Origin: Chara braunii
Taxonomy: Eukaryota; Streptophyta; Charophyceae; Charales; Characeae
Length of the DNA: 25,535 nucleotides
Reading direction: 5' to 3'
Assembly (NCBI GenBank): GCA_003427395.1
Contig: BFEA01000067.1
Coordinates: 1,951,954-1,977,488 of the forward strand
Shown here: one piece after another, positions 1 to 10,451 of the stretch
Layout of the letters: the number at the start of each line of letters is the position of its first letter
Numbering within the stretch: position 1 is the first letter of the stretch
Program-made: the position numbers and the translations under genes
The notes under the pieces: model-generated
The model's database searches: none
What the model was told of the DNA's origin: nothing
Seen by the model: only the letters and a program-made list of their open reading frames with translations

Positions 1-1028
1 AGAGTGCCCGAAGACGAAGTGGGCAGAGGAGTAGAGTGCAGCGATAGGTAGTGGCAGCTAGCGCTGCCATAGCTGTAGCCTAGCATGTGTGTGTGCGAAG
101 TGTGATACTGAGTNTTGCGTGTGGGACATCCAGGGTGATCCAGAATGCGAACAGTGAGTTGTGTGGGCGCTCAGTCGCCATAGCCAGTTTGAAGAGAACT
201 CTTATGTGGATACGATATCTTGAGTACTGAGTGGGCGCCTGTCGCCAATTTGCTGTTTCGCTGTTTGCATACATGACAAGTTGAATAATCGTAAGTGTGA
301 TTGCAGAAGTGATTCTAGAGCAAAAAACACAAGACTTTGAAGATCAGCTGGATTCCTACGAGAGACGCTCAACACATCAAAATTCACTGCACGCTGCAAC
401 AGGTTATGAAAAGGGCAAAGCCCCGAACTGGCATCAGTCACAACAATCTGGAAAACCTAGGGCAATCATTCTAAAGAGCCCTAGATGAGCTTCCAATACA
501 ATCCACAAACTCCACGCTTGGCTTGGAAAAAGCCTAGGATTGCTTTGCATGCGCAGGACCACATGAGCACGGCACGCAGCTCAGCCCCCGCTTGCTTTCA
601 TGTCCTCATGGGCAGTTGTTGTTTCATCTGGCCTCAACCATCAGGGCATTTACATGCTCCGACGACTACAAGGAGATAGGATAAAGTAGGCTTCATGATC
701 ATGTTGGCAATCCCGCCACATTTTACAGGCCTCAGCTCCTAAACCAGTTCCAGGTTTCTAAGGAATGTGATCTTTAAGACCAGGAAAAAAACCCACAATA
801 CCAGAAAAGTAGCACCGCTCAGATGATGTCATGGTCGGCACTGCAAAAGAAAGACCTCCCCAAATCTCCCTTCAACGTCCTCATGTCCGGTCCCACAGCA
901 ACTGCACCTTTAACAATCACCACTGTTCAGTAGGCTTTGCCAATCCTACAAGTGGCCTGACCTCCCAACGGGACGATCTAAAGATTCCAAAAAAAGAAAC
1001 AGCATCACAATCAGTGGGGCCCACAATG
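1..1028. other. Unassigned DNA, no gene recognised
   Basis: The only open frames are short (under about 125 codons), overlap on both strands and show no recognisable protein character. Position 114 is an undetermined base (N). I see no RNA gene or transposon end here. Confidence 0.6.
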
Positions 1029-1167
1029 GCATTTAAAACAAAGAAAACGCCATCAAGCTACAACTGGAGTGTGGAGACAATCAGGCCGAACAAATGTGGG
1101 CATTTAAAACAAAGAAAACGCCACCAAGCTACAACTGGAGTGTGGAGACAATCAGGCCAAACAAATG
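1029..1167. repeat. 71-bp tandem duplication
   Basis: Two adjacent copies with a 71-bp period (1029-1099 and 1100-1167). Both start GCATTTAAAACAAAGAAAAC and end around CAATCAGGCC-AACAAATG, with very few differences, so the duplication is recent. No coding role is evident. Confidence 0.9.
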
Positions 1168-2595
1168 AAAACGTTTCAGATTCAACGACTTCAAACCGAG
1201 TGTAACCACTACATCTCTGAACAACAGCAAGCACAACCTCCCCGACGTCCTGGCTGATGAAGGTATGCATAGCACAAACAAATTGGTTTAAGCCACCAGC
1301 ACATGGCCCCCACCAAGTTGAGAATCTTGATTGAGCCTCTCCTAACATTTTGAAGGCTGGGGGGACAGTGCCTCCAGAGGCCAGGTGGAAGAAAAATGTG
1401 TTCCGAACCTTGGGTGGGACCAGGCACAGCTCGGAATAAAAAACAATTTTTGTTCGCCCCCAAGCAGACCCTGTCCCGAGTCCCCAAACTTCTTGCAGAG
1501 GCTCATGCATGATTCTCCAGATGTACTGTGGTTTAAGGACTCCACGGAGAAACACTACTTGGACAAAGAGCTAAACATGGTCCCGTACTGTACCTCCTGT
1601 TGCATCCATCAGATCAGGTTTTCATGCTTTGGGCTACATACATGTGTGCAGTTTGCACATGCATGCACATTTGCTTCCCTGTGGCACATGTGCCACACCA
1701 CACATATCCAGACAGTTCGCACACACACCAGAAAATTGAAAACAAAACAAATAACTAGTTTCAAAAACACTATTCCATTTTAATCTGATTTAAAAGCTGA
1801 AAACATATGTTAAGCAACTTTAGACTGAGGCACTACCTTGCAATCGTAGTTACTGGCATTTGGCATTGTCCTATACTTTTTCTTATTTTCCGCACCACGC
1901 AGTGTTTTTTCGAGTCCCACTTTGCAATAAGACAATTGCGCCTTGCATTTGAAGTGTCCGTCCGGCTGGATAGTTCTTCAACCAGTGCTAGGTCTGACTT
2001 TCCAGCACTGGTGCCTGTGACAACTTTCCACAAGGGTCATCCGCCAAGAGGTGATGGGAGGGAGACCATCACTCTGTGAAAGCACGATAGTCCATGGAGG
2101 GCAGTAAGTGTCCAGTGAGCTTAAAGTAGGGATGTGTATTGTCCTGGACCGCGGTGGTGGGTTGGGCTATAGAGTCCACCGCAAGATTGGCCCTGCCATG
2201 CAGGAGGCAGAGTAGTACACGGCGTAGAATGGATGTCCTCTGTTAAGGCCTGAGGCCTATAGACAGGAGAGCAGCAGTGCGCCAGGAGAAATAACGAGCT
2301 TAGAACAACAAGCGGGCTTCATTAGTGCAGGAAACAGAAAATAAAACCCCAGAGATTAGTCATTGAGGGCAGAGATTATGCATAACCATAATTTTAGTCC
2401 CACCTTCTACTTTAGGATCCCCAGCTCTACCTTTGACTCAAAATCCCCGTGCAGGCGCGCGGGGTTGCAATTTGCAAGCAAATCCCGTTCCTTTTTCCCT
2501 ATACCTCCTAAGGCAAAACGCGGCCCAGCAGAAACCGGCTGGGTCATGAGATGTCGTGGCAATATTTTTCCATAGCTTTTTTTTCCGTTCAGTTA
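1168..2595. other. Unassigned DNA, no gene recognised
   Basis: Several overlapping frames of 60-165 codons lie on both strands over 1.05-2.1 kb. None shows a domain, and their overlap argues that they are chance frames. The stretch 1640-1740 is CA/TG-rich. No promoter, tRNA or transposon end was recognised. Confidence 0.55.
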
Positions 2596-2738
2596 CGGGA
2601 AAGTTCGGACAAGGGAACCCGCAGTGCATGTCGCTCGATGCCTGGCCGGCGAATTCCGTTCAGGGTTATGCGGGTCCCCGAGGTGCATGCACTTTGTAGC
2701 CAGGAAAGTTCAGACGCGGGAACCCACGGTGCATGTCG
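2596..2738. repeat. Pair of 38-bp direct repeats
   Basis: CGGGAAAGTTCGGACAAGGG... at about 2596-2634 recurs as CAGGAAAGTTCAGACGCGGG... at 2701-2738. Both continue into AACCC-C-GTGCATGTCG. A third, shorter echo (CGGGAAAGTTTTACGGGAAA) follows at 2762. This is a degenerate local duplication. Confidence 0.75.
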
Positions 2739-3220
2739 TTGGACACCACACAGCTCTGTCTCGGGAAAGTTTTACGGGAAACTTCAGGAAATGACAGACA
2801 CCGAGTATCGGAACGTGAGGGTGACTGTCAACTATCGTTGTTGGATGGTGACATGGCGGTCGCAAGGCAGGGGTTAGATGACGTCGCACGCCCGAAGCAT
2901 CCGGGACGTGCTCATGACAAGGGTGTTAGTGGGAGCCGTTGCATGGACATCAGACAAATGTGAACGTGGTTGAAGGCGACAAATGATCCGAGTGTGCAGA
3001 ACAACGAAGTGGGTTGTGTGTCGTCCAAAGCATGATCGGAGTGTTCCGTGACATGGAAGTAGATAGCGCACTAGACGGCGCAACGAAGTATTGTGCGGGA
3101 AGAACAAAGTGTTCACATGGATTGTTTGTCGTGAGTGACATCGAAGAGCATTGTGCATAGCGATCGAGAGGGCATCCCCAGGAGGCAAGTTGTGGACGTT
3201 TCCCTCGACACAGTTTCGGC
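2739..3220. other. Unassigned DNA
   Basis: No recognisable gene. Frames of about 76-108 codons overlap on both strands without domain character. Confidence 0.5.
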
Positions 3221-3239
3221 TCTCTCTCTCTCTCTCTCA
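3221..3239. repeat. (TC)n microsatellite
   Basis: Uninterrupted TC dinucleotide run of about 19 bases. Confidence 0.95.
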
Positions 3240-3459
3240 TTTGATCGATCTGAATTTCCCAATCGCCACCATCGATCTCATCTCCCGACGCCGCATCCGC
3301 ATGTTCCTCACTTTGAACATAACGCCCCCTCCCCCCACCCGCCCTCTCGCTTTCCTTTATTCTATGCGTTCTCCCCTCCCGACTCTCCTACTTTTTGTTC
3401 TTTTTTGTTAACCTCCGCCGAAGTGGATGATCATTGATCACAACAATTAGACTTCATCT

Positions 3460-3585
3460 GCCTTCTCGACATCCTCCTCCTCCTCTTCCTCCTTGACATC
3501 CTTCTCCGCCTCGTCCTCCTCCTTGTCTTCTTATTCCTCCTCTTCGTCCTTCCTTGCCTTCCTCCTCGACATCCTCCTTTCTGGC
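3460..3585. repeat. Polypyrimidine (CTC/CTT-rich) tract
   Basis: About 125 bases that are nearly all C/T on the plus strand, built from irregular CTCCTC/CTTCCT units with ACATCCT echoes. A 193-codon minus-strand frame over 3454-4035 is largely a by-product of this tract and of the (GA)n run that follows. Such tracts can adopt triplex structures, but nothing here shows a function. Confidence 0.8.
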
Positions 3586-3816
3586 ATGTGGATCATAACA
3601 AAAGGACGATGTGGCAGAGTTGAATGAGGTATGGAGATGGGAAGACATGCACGAGAACGGTCTAAATAGCATGTATCGAAGGCCGGGATGGGCACATGCA
3701 TGGTCGCGATGGGAAGCGAGTCTGTCGGAACAGGTGGCAGGCTGAAAGGGATGGCCAAATGGAAGGTTGATGGGATGGGCACAGGTATAAAATGATGGGT
3801 GGAATGTAGGTCGGGA

Positions 3817-3909
3817 TGGGCAGCACAAAGAGACAACCTTTTCCCCATCCCCCCATTCCGCATTGACACCCCCTTCTCTATCCCGACCAAGCTCCTCCCT
3901 CACGAACCC

Positions 3910-3953
<44 letters not shown>

Positions 3954-4321
3954 AACAAATCACTCTCCTCTCACACCCGCCCTCTATCGCAACTGCACTG
4001 CTCCTGTCACCCAACTGTGCCCTCCTCTGATGCAAGCGGCATGCGCGTCACATAGAGAGAGCCTTTTTCCCATCCCCTCATTCCGCATTGACACCCCCTT
4101 CTCTATCTCGACCAAGCTCCTCCCTAATGAACCCCAAAGAGAGAGAGAGAGGGAGAGAGAGAGGGAGAGAGAGAGGGAGAGAGAGAGAGAGTGACAAAGA
4201 GAGCAGGAGAGAGAGAGAGACCAACAAATGGCTCTCCTCCCACACCCGCCCTCTATCCCAACGGCACTGCTCCTGTCTCCCAACCGCGCTCTCCTCTAAT
4301 GCAAGCGGCATGCCGCGTCAT
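3817..4321. repeat. Two-copy 225-bp-spaced cassette with internal (GA)n
   Basis: Two copies share CATTCCGCATTGACACCC (at 3854 and 4079), then CTCGACCAAGCTCCTCCCT-like sequence, CCCCAAAGAGAG, a (GA)n block, ACCAACAAAT, CACACCCGCCCTCTATC and TGCAAGCGGCATG. The GA blocks lie at 3913-3951 (pure) and 4138-4220 (interrupted by GGGAGA and GTGACAAAGAGAGCAG). A 34-base piece of the second copy (4206-4239) recurs exactly at 25502-25535, after an embedded sequencing adapter. Confidence 0.9.
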
Positions 4322-4798
4322 GTCCTCTCCCCCCCCTTCATTTCCATCTCCCTTCGCCATCCCCTTCCCCTCTTACGTGTCAACATCTACGTTCTGACTT
4401 GCGTTTTGTGCTTTTCTAGCACGTGCTCGAACTAGGAGCATCGTACAAATCTCTCTCCCCAAAGATGGAGTGCTGACTGCCGCCGCGAAAGAATCGTTTT
4501 GAAACATCCTTCGACATGTTCTACAGCATGACAACCATCTTCTCGGTGCAAGCGACTTCAGACAGGTAATCCCGCGCACAACACCGCGAGGACGCACAAA
4601 GGAAACGTTCTCCCCCTAAGGGTGTTTGTGTCTGCATATGGACGGATGGAGACAAAGAGAGATAGAGAGGGAACATGCAAGCGAGACAGGGAGACGGAGT
4701 CAGACAGAGGGACATCTACACACATATCGGTGCATCGTCTCTATGCGCTTCCATACGGCCAAACGTTGGGCAATGAAACAATGATAGACAGAAAAAGG

Positions 4799-4800
<2 letters not shown>
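4322..4800. other. Unassigned DNA
   Basis: No gene recognised. It joins the GA cassette to the next GA microsatellite. Short overlapping frames only. Confidence 0.5.

Positions 4801-4861
<61 letters not shown>
4801..4861. repeat. (AG)30 microsatellite
   Basis: Pure AG dinucleotide run of about 61 bases, the longest perfect microsatellite in the window. Confidence 0.98.
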
Positions 4862-4863
<2 letters not shown>

Positions 4864-5193
4864 TGGTGGTTCAAGCAACACCAATACCAGCTGGTTATCT
4901 CAAGGAGACCATTCCCAACAGACACTGGGCTGACAGCTCTATAAGGCGACACAACACCAGAGCATATTCCTGCATATAAGGTGAAGTCACCTACGCATAC
5001 CCAAATCGGGGAGCCCTAAACCCCTAACCGAGCAACGACGGACTCGTACTACAGAGCTCATCACCACAACAACATCAAAGTGGACCTTGGGCCCGCCAGA
5101 ACGCCAGCACAAAGCCCCAACGGTTAAGGACCACCTCCCCGCCTTGGCCAAGTTCGCCTCAACCATATGCCAAGTAGGAGTATGCTCTACTTT
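4862..5193. other. Unassigned DNA
   Basis: No recognisable gene, promoter or transposon end. One 75-codon minus frame without domain character overlaps its right half. Confidence 0.5.
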
Positions 5194-5355
5194 AGGACAG
5201 TCTTTCCCCATCACAAATAGGTATTAATTGGATCCTGCCGCGACAATAGGACAGTCTTTCCCCATCACAAATAGGTATCAATTGGATCCTGCCGCAACAA
5301 AAGGACAGTCTTTCCCCATCACAAATAGGTATCAATCGGATCCTGCCGCAACAAC
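5194..5355. repeat. Three 54-bp tandem repeats
   Basis: Three nearly identical 54-bp units (5194-5247, 5248-5301, 5302-5355) share AGGACAGTCTTTCCCCATCA, ATAGGTAT-AAT-GGATCCTGCCGC and end ACAA. The unit length is a multiple of three, so a minus-strand frame stays open and gives a repetitive 60-codon frame. I regard that frame as a by-product, not a gene. Confidence 0.95.
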
Positions 5356-5813
5356 ATAGTGGATCCTTGGCCAACCTGCAGGCCGCTGGGAGGTCAGCAT
5401 GTTAGCCTATCATTGAGGTTGGTCACCTACTTCATGGGGCACCTTGACAAGGCTAAACTAAGCCACAAGCCTGGTGTAGGTGTTCGACTGTTCAGACAGT
5501 GCGTGCGCACCATGCGCATGCATTGAGGGGGGAATGCATCCTCACCCTGTCTATAGGGCCTGGGTAAAGTCCAGGCCCTTCTCTCTACCCCCCCCCAATC
5601 GACTGATCGGACAGTACACATTTACGAAAGGCTTGGAAGTCTCCAGGCCCTAATCTGTATGTATTCACCGAGTAGTACCGGAGGTAGCCAATTTGGCTAG
5701 ATAGTACCGACCACTTACTGGACAAATATGGGCCAAAATCCGTCCAGGTTCATCCAATACTACTGGATTCCCCTACTCCAATGATTCTAAAGCTGGCAAG
5801 ATGCTGCAAAGCT
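5356..5813. other. Unassigned DNA
   Basis: No gene recognised. From about 5680 the sequence begins to resemble weakly the segment near 6340-6430 and leads into the duplicated unit that follows. Confidence 0.5.
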
Positions 5814-5853
5814 TTTTTGGCCATGCAATCTTATGATCGTGCAGCCAGGATTT

Positions 5854-5865
5854 TGCCGCTAGTTT
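5854..5865. repeat. Left target-site duplication of SINE insertion
   Basis: TGCCGCTAGTTT matches TGCCGCAAGTTT at 6049-6060 with one mismatch. The unoccupied copy at 6479-6490 reads TGCCACTACTTT. Confidence 0.7.
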
Positions 5866-6048
5866 TTTTGTTTAAAAAAAAAAAAAAATAGAAGGGCGAC
5901 GGCCTTGAGATATCATCATTGAGCTGACCGGGCCCAGGCAATTCAGGTAATTCAGAAATATCTGGTTTTATTAATCTAGAAGACTAGAACCATCATCTGG
6001 ATTTGAACTGATCTGCATTTCAACAGTTCATGGGTGTACCCACTGGTC
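5866..6048 (-). mobile_element. tRNA-derived SINE-like insertion, minus strand
   Basis: Read on the minus strand, this insert of about 183 bp starts with an A-box-like CAGACCAGTGGG (6039-6050, overlapping the duplicated target edge). It has a B-box-like AGTTCAAATCC (5999-6009) 29 bases later, the spacing of an internal Pol III promoter. It ends in a run of about 15 T, then AAAC and seven A (5863-5888). It is flanked by 12-bp near-identical direct repeats and is absent from the paralogous copy at 6479. The acceptor-stem half of the tRNA head is missing or lies within the apparent target repeat, so the 5' edge may be a few bases off or truncated. Confidence 0.68.
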
Positions 6049-6060
6049 TGCCGCAAGTTT
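6049..6060. repeat. Right target-site duplication of SINE insertion
   Basis: TGCCGCAAGTTT pairs with 5854-5865 across the insertion, with one mismatch. Confidence 0.7.
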
Positions 6061-6807
6061 CAGGTCCCCCCTTTGGCCAACTGTTCATGTCCATGCGCTA
6101 TTCAAATGGAGCCCTGGATACTGGGTTTCCATATCTCCTGGGGCCAACTGACTCAACCTTGGTTCTGGACAGCCTGCCAACCTGTGTCTGGCCAGCCAAG
6201 CTGGCCGTGCTTGCGTGCAGCCGTTGGAACACCGACCGGACACCCTTGTAAGGGTGTTCATTCTCACAGCGCAGACCCTTCATGCTGCATTTTTTTGCCA
6301 CCTGATCTTGGAACCAGATCCAGCCATTCAGCAACGGTTACCGAGCAATTTGGCTTAAACTGCAGCGAATTTCAGCCAGTACTACCAGCAGGGTTGTTTT
6401 GGGCCTTCGAAGTCCCTTTAAGCATATGCCGCGCAGCGCTTTTGGCCATGCAATCTTATGCCTGCGCGGCCAGGATTTTGCCACTACTTTTCAGGTCCCC
6501 CTTTAGCCAACTGTCCATATCCGCGCATTATTCAAATGGAGCACTTGATACAGGGTTTCCACATCTTGTAGGGCCAACTGACCCAACCTTGGCTCTGGCC
6601 ACCCTTCCAACCTGGGCGGCCAAGCTGGCCATGCTTCCACACAGCCGTCGGAACACCAAATGGACACCCTTGTAAGGGTGTTCATTCTCGCAGTGCAGAC
6701 CATCCCAAGCAAAACAGATGATTGCATCATGAAAAATTAAAATTCTATCAATGCTGACACATCAACCACATCTTCAAGTCATTTTCTTGTGCCTGAGCCA
6801 GTGCCAA

Positions 6808-6869
6808 AGCTCCTTCCAATGATTCTCAAACAGGCGATAAGCTCCTTCCGATGATTCTCAAACAAGCCA
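6808..6869. repeat. 32-bp tandem duplication
   Basis: AGCTCCTTCC-ATGATTCTCA followed by AACA appears twice with a 32-bp period (6808-6839 and 6840-6869), with one or two differences. Confidence 0.9.
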
Positions 6870-7273
6870 CATGAATAACATCATAGACATGGCATCACAT
6901 CAGAAGCGATGCCAAAGGGACACCCCCAACACTATTCCGACCCTCCGCCACCACTAGCTCTGATGAATTGTCGGAAAATGGGTGCAAGCACACTCTCAAT
7001 CAAACTAACAAATGCAGGTCTTTGAGGTGCTAAAGAAAAGACTAGCACAGCAATTATTAATCAGTTGTGCTTCTACCCGGACCCGTGCACTTGCAGACAA
7101 TCAGCACCACCATTTAAGATAGGATCCAGCATTGGCTCTTGTCCATTTACGACTCCGCTGGACAATAGACAAATGCTGCCATGGAAATCATACTGGATTA
7201 GGAATGTCTCGAACGAATTCGTGGGTTAGCCCATTAGGTTAAGCTTACTAAACCACCAGTACATGCCAGCCAT
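6870..7273. other. Unassigned DNA
   Basis: No gene, RNA gene or transposon end recognised. Confidence 0.5.
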
Positions 7274-7317
7274 CGGCCGTGGGCTCCTTTCGGAGGCCCC
7301 CCGCGGCCGAATTTTTT
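7274..7317. other. Strong GC hairpin followed by T6
   Basis: CGGCCG (7274-7279) pairs with CGGCCG (7304-7309). Inside it, GGGCTCC pairs with GGAGGCCC with one bulge around a TTTC loop. AATTTTTT follows. The shape resembles a bacterial intrinsic terminator, but in a plant nuclear context that meaning does not apply. It may be a chance GC-rich palindrome or part of an old repeat. Confidence 0.6.
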
Positions 7318-8704
7318 GATTGATGGTGTGCGAGCCTCCGGAATTTTAGGAGAGGCTCAATCAGACTCTCAACTTGGCAGGGGCCACGTACTGGCACAAC
7401 CAGGATCTATGTTCAAGGCACCCGTGCATAGGTCGGAGACTTGACCTGTTACACAATTACGACTATGCAGCCTTCCATAAATATCCGAAGTCATTCCGTT
7501 CATTTATAAACCATGGTGGGGCATGATACCCAAGCATGACACGGACAATGATGAAGCCCCTACGAGTAGTAGCTGTTGAATCAACACCAAAGATAATCCT
7601 GCGCTACTGGGTGTGGCACAGGGCGTCTAAATAAAGTAAATGTGTTAGGGAAGCTGCTGCTACACATCCTCTTGACCGCAGGAAAACACTGTATGGCAAT
7701 AAATAGAAAGCAGAATCATACACTGAAGCATAGGCATCCCTTCTTACAACCCTGTACCAACCTCGAACAAAAGCCCTGAGCCGCTGCAGAAAAGTTGCCA
7801 GGAAAAACGAAAGAACAAAAAAAAACATTGTGGCCATCCACTTGTTGCGTGAACAAATCGTCCAGCGTCTGACCATATGGGGCCCAAAGCAAAACAGCAT
7901 ACTTGAACCCAAGAAGAGAGAGAGTATGAAACAATGTTCCAAATACCAGAACATACTTCCCCCTGCCCTAAAGTGAGTTTCCACCATGCCACAGTTTCAT
8001 GCCATTTGGCAGCACTGCTGTCGGTCCCCTACATCACTTTTCCTTGGAAGTGTGTCACTTGGTCAGACCCTCCTTGGTCACCTGGCACTCTGTCATCCTT
8101 TCCTGGACGTAGTGCATCGCAGAGCATGCCACAAGATCATTTCACAGTGAAAGCTCCATGGGTAGGCAGCGTGGAAAAAGGAACAGGTAATGATGGCAAA
8201 ATGCGCACTTGCAGAATATGGCACCTGGCTCATCCCAGTGTAGGTATCAAGCAATCATGACCTCTTCCAAATAAAATAACCAACCAGACACATTCAACAT
8301 CTTGAATAAATGGGGAACATGCAGTTCCAGATGCTGGACTCAACCAAAACGGCAGTTATAGCAGCCATAACTGATTTCTGTGGCTATCTGGGAAGGTGCA
8401 TGGCCGCCCTGTCCAGGTCCTGGACCTGTGGGTCAGTATTCCAGAGCAGTACCCTGACCTCCTGGGTGTAATACTATTTGTACTCGGGTCATTCACTCAT
8501 TTGAGTGCTATTCGTTGTCAAGTTGCTGCTTGTGTTTGTTCAACTGTGTCATCTAGGCTGTCGGATGCTCATGCCCTTCAGCAGTAGTTCTCCTCCTCCT
8601 CTGCCCACTCTCCTCGCACTGCAACAATTGAGGAGAACAACAGAACAAAAGAACACCACTACCACCGACGTTTCGCCAAGAGCCAAGGCACCTGATGCGC
8701 TGAG
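7318..8704. other. Unassigned DNA, no convincing gene
   Basis: Three overlapping minus-strand frames (127, 82 and 72 codons) lie at 7604-7992. Their hydrophobic look comes from an A-rich plus strand, and no domain or start context supports any of them. A 108-codon plus frame at 7934-8260 is also featureless. Confidence 0.5.
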
Positions 8705-8792
8705 GTACAGCACCACCATGGCCAAAGGGGTGAAGAGCTGTTCTGGAAATGGCAGAAGTACAGCACCACCATGGCCACAGGGGTGAAAAGCT
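8705..8792. repeat. 53-bp-spaced direct repeat
   Basis: GTACAGCACCACCATGGCCA followed by -AGGGGTGAA-AGCT occurs at 8705-8739 and 8758-8792. The copies are almost identical and separated by 18 bases. Confidence 0.9.
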
Positions 8793-10325
8793 CTGAGGCT
8801 TGTGAAATTCCAAGAACAACTCTGGAATAAGTTGGATTTGAGAGAGCCCAGCAGAGCTGCTGAAAATAGGGTCAGCAACACCGATGAAGAGATGGACGTG
8901 AGAAAGAACAGGGCAGGATGAGGATGGGGTTGCATGGGCACTAGAAGTCCAGAATCCATCATTGCTGGACTACCTACACATTTTCACGGCTAGACAGCCT
9001 ATGCAAAACGTGCACTTAAATCCTCCAACAGCTACTAAGTAATTATGAGATCAACCCTCGCAACGAGTCTTCTTGAAGATGATAGGAAAACCGACATCCA
9101 TCTCCGAAATGGAGAGTACAAGTTCCACTTAAACGGCCAGTATGCCACGTACATAGCTGCACATTTGCCAACATACACAAACGCCGCAGAGTGGTTCAGC
9201 CCCACCGGACCCAATGCCAAGCGGGTGGCAGTTTGACCCCGTGCCTCACAAATGTTTGGCATACCGCAGCTGGGCAGTCCCAGGAAGGGCAAAACAAATT
9301 CAACAAAAATAATTTCCCATCTTCGGCATTTTTTTGCACTCATCAACTTGCACTAAAAGGAATTGAAAAAATCATGGACACATCAACTTACACTAAAGTC
9401 AACATATCTCAGCCCACGAACAATGGCACAGCTCCATGTCTCAAGCCATGGAAACGTTTTCTTTCAGGAGCTATTGCCCAAGCATGCACAACCTATTAAA
9501 CAAGAGGCGCTACTTCACTTCCCAGACGGCGAGGCTTATGTGTGGTGCATGTCAACGCTTACAAACGGCACTATCACAGGCAGTCGCCACTAAGATAACC
9601 TCTACTTTTCGGCATGCAGATCACAGACTATGGGCATGCATATTACTCTTCTGCAGCCGTGTAGAAAAAGACCTGCATTCACCTGATAGTCAAATGCAGA
9701 GACAGCTTCCTTAGCTCATGGGTTATGGCTTTTCCCACCACCTGCCAGTTCTTGATGATGGTTTGGGATAGGACCAACCAAGGAAGACAGGCTGTGAAGT
9801 TTCCCCGTCTTTATATTCTGGAATTAGATAGCAAATATCTGCTGAAAGGTAGATTGGGGTAAGCGAACAGGTAGCGATCCTAGGGTTCGCTTTTTAATAG
9901 AGTAGTATAGGTCGGCTCGTTAGTGGTAGGTAGCGAAGTCACTAGTCAAGTAGGTTCGCAGCCAAGAGCTGCTGGGTCTGTAGAAAAAGACCTGCAGGCT
10001 TTCAGCCTGTAAGCTAAGCTGGATGATGCTTCCAGATACATGTGTTGCTCCGGGCGTAATGTGGAGGACACTGTCCTCTAAGTTGATCAAGTAATGGAAC
10101 TCGACTTAACAAAAAAAAAAAAAAACGTCTGCTGAGTTCTGATGGACTCTCACTCCATCTTAGAATCCTCAGAGGAGGGAGCTTCATGGAACCCGTATTT
10201 CTTGAGAACTGTGCAGGCATCCTTTAATCAATGATCAAGTGGCACAAGAAAGGTTCCCATGTTATGGCCAATGGGAGACAAGACCTTCCCTAGACCATTC
10301 ATGATGATAAGCTTCCGAATCTGAC
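8793..10325. other. Unassigned DNA with one protein-like short frame
   Basis: A 63-codon plus frame (9045-9236, with an in-frame stop directly upstream) has a balanced, protein-like composition including LRNGEYKFHLNGQYATY. It has no recognisable family and no flanking exon I can support. A short echo, CATCAACTT-CACTAAA, occurs at about 9345 and 9382. At 9830-10020 there is nothing recognisable beyond AGGTAGCGA-like echoes. A 14-A run lies at 10111-10124. Confidence 0.4.
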
Positions 10326-10351
10326 AAAAAAAAAAAAAAAAAAAAAAAAAA
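10326..10351. repeat. Poly(A) tract (26 A) and following A-rich DNA
   Basis: A 26-A homopolymer is followed by ATTGGAGGC-GCATGAGC echoes (10358 and 10385) and more A-rich sequence to about 10442. Two A-rich ends with similar adjoining sequence could be remnants of retroposed tails, but no body or target duplication was found. Confidence 0.6.
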
Positions 10352-10451
10352 GATTTCATTGGAGGCGGCATGAGCAAAAAAAACATTGGAGGCATGAGCG
10401 GGAAAAAAAAAAAAAGAAAAAAAAAAGAAAAAAAGAAAGAAAGCCCAAAGC

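Larger units (their letters stand above)
5814..6706. repeat. Diverged direct duplication, one copy interrupted
   Basis: Copy 1 (5814-5865 plus 6049-6283) and copy 2 (6440-6706) share GGCCATGCAATCTTATG, CAGCCAGGATTTTGCC, TTTCAGGTCCCCC, CCAACTG-CCATATCC, TTCAAATGGAGC, CTGACCCAACCTTGG and CACCCTTGTAAGGGTGTTCA. The last includes a small palindrome, CACCCTTGTAAGGGTG. Copy 1 is split by an insertion of about 183 bp that copy 2 lacks. A 213-codon plus frame spanning both copies (6034-6675) is built from this repeat and has no domain. Confidence 0.88.

Noticed and set aside
3454-4035. 193-codon minus-strand frame
   Set aside because: Its content is a translation of (GA)n and a polypyrimidine tract (Ser-Leu repeats, Glu/Gly-rich).
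6034-6675. 213-codon open frame, the longest in the window
   Set aside because: It runs through the diverged direct duplication, starts within the SINE insertion edge and repeats its own sequence. No domain and no codon or conservation signal.
7274-7317. Bacterial intrinsic terminator
   Set aside because: The hairpin plus T6 fits the shape, but everything else indicates nuclear plant DNA and no gene ends here.
7604-7992. Hydrophobic minus-strand frames resembling membrane proteins
   Set aside because: Three overlapping frames share the hydrophobic bias, which follows from an A-rich plus strand. No start context or family.
10326-10442. Retroposon poly(A) tail
   Set aside because: A-rich runs are present, but no promoter boxes, body similarity or target-site duplication could be found.
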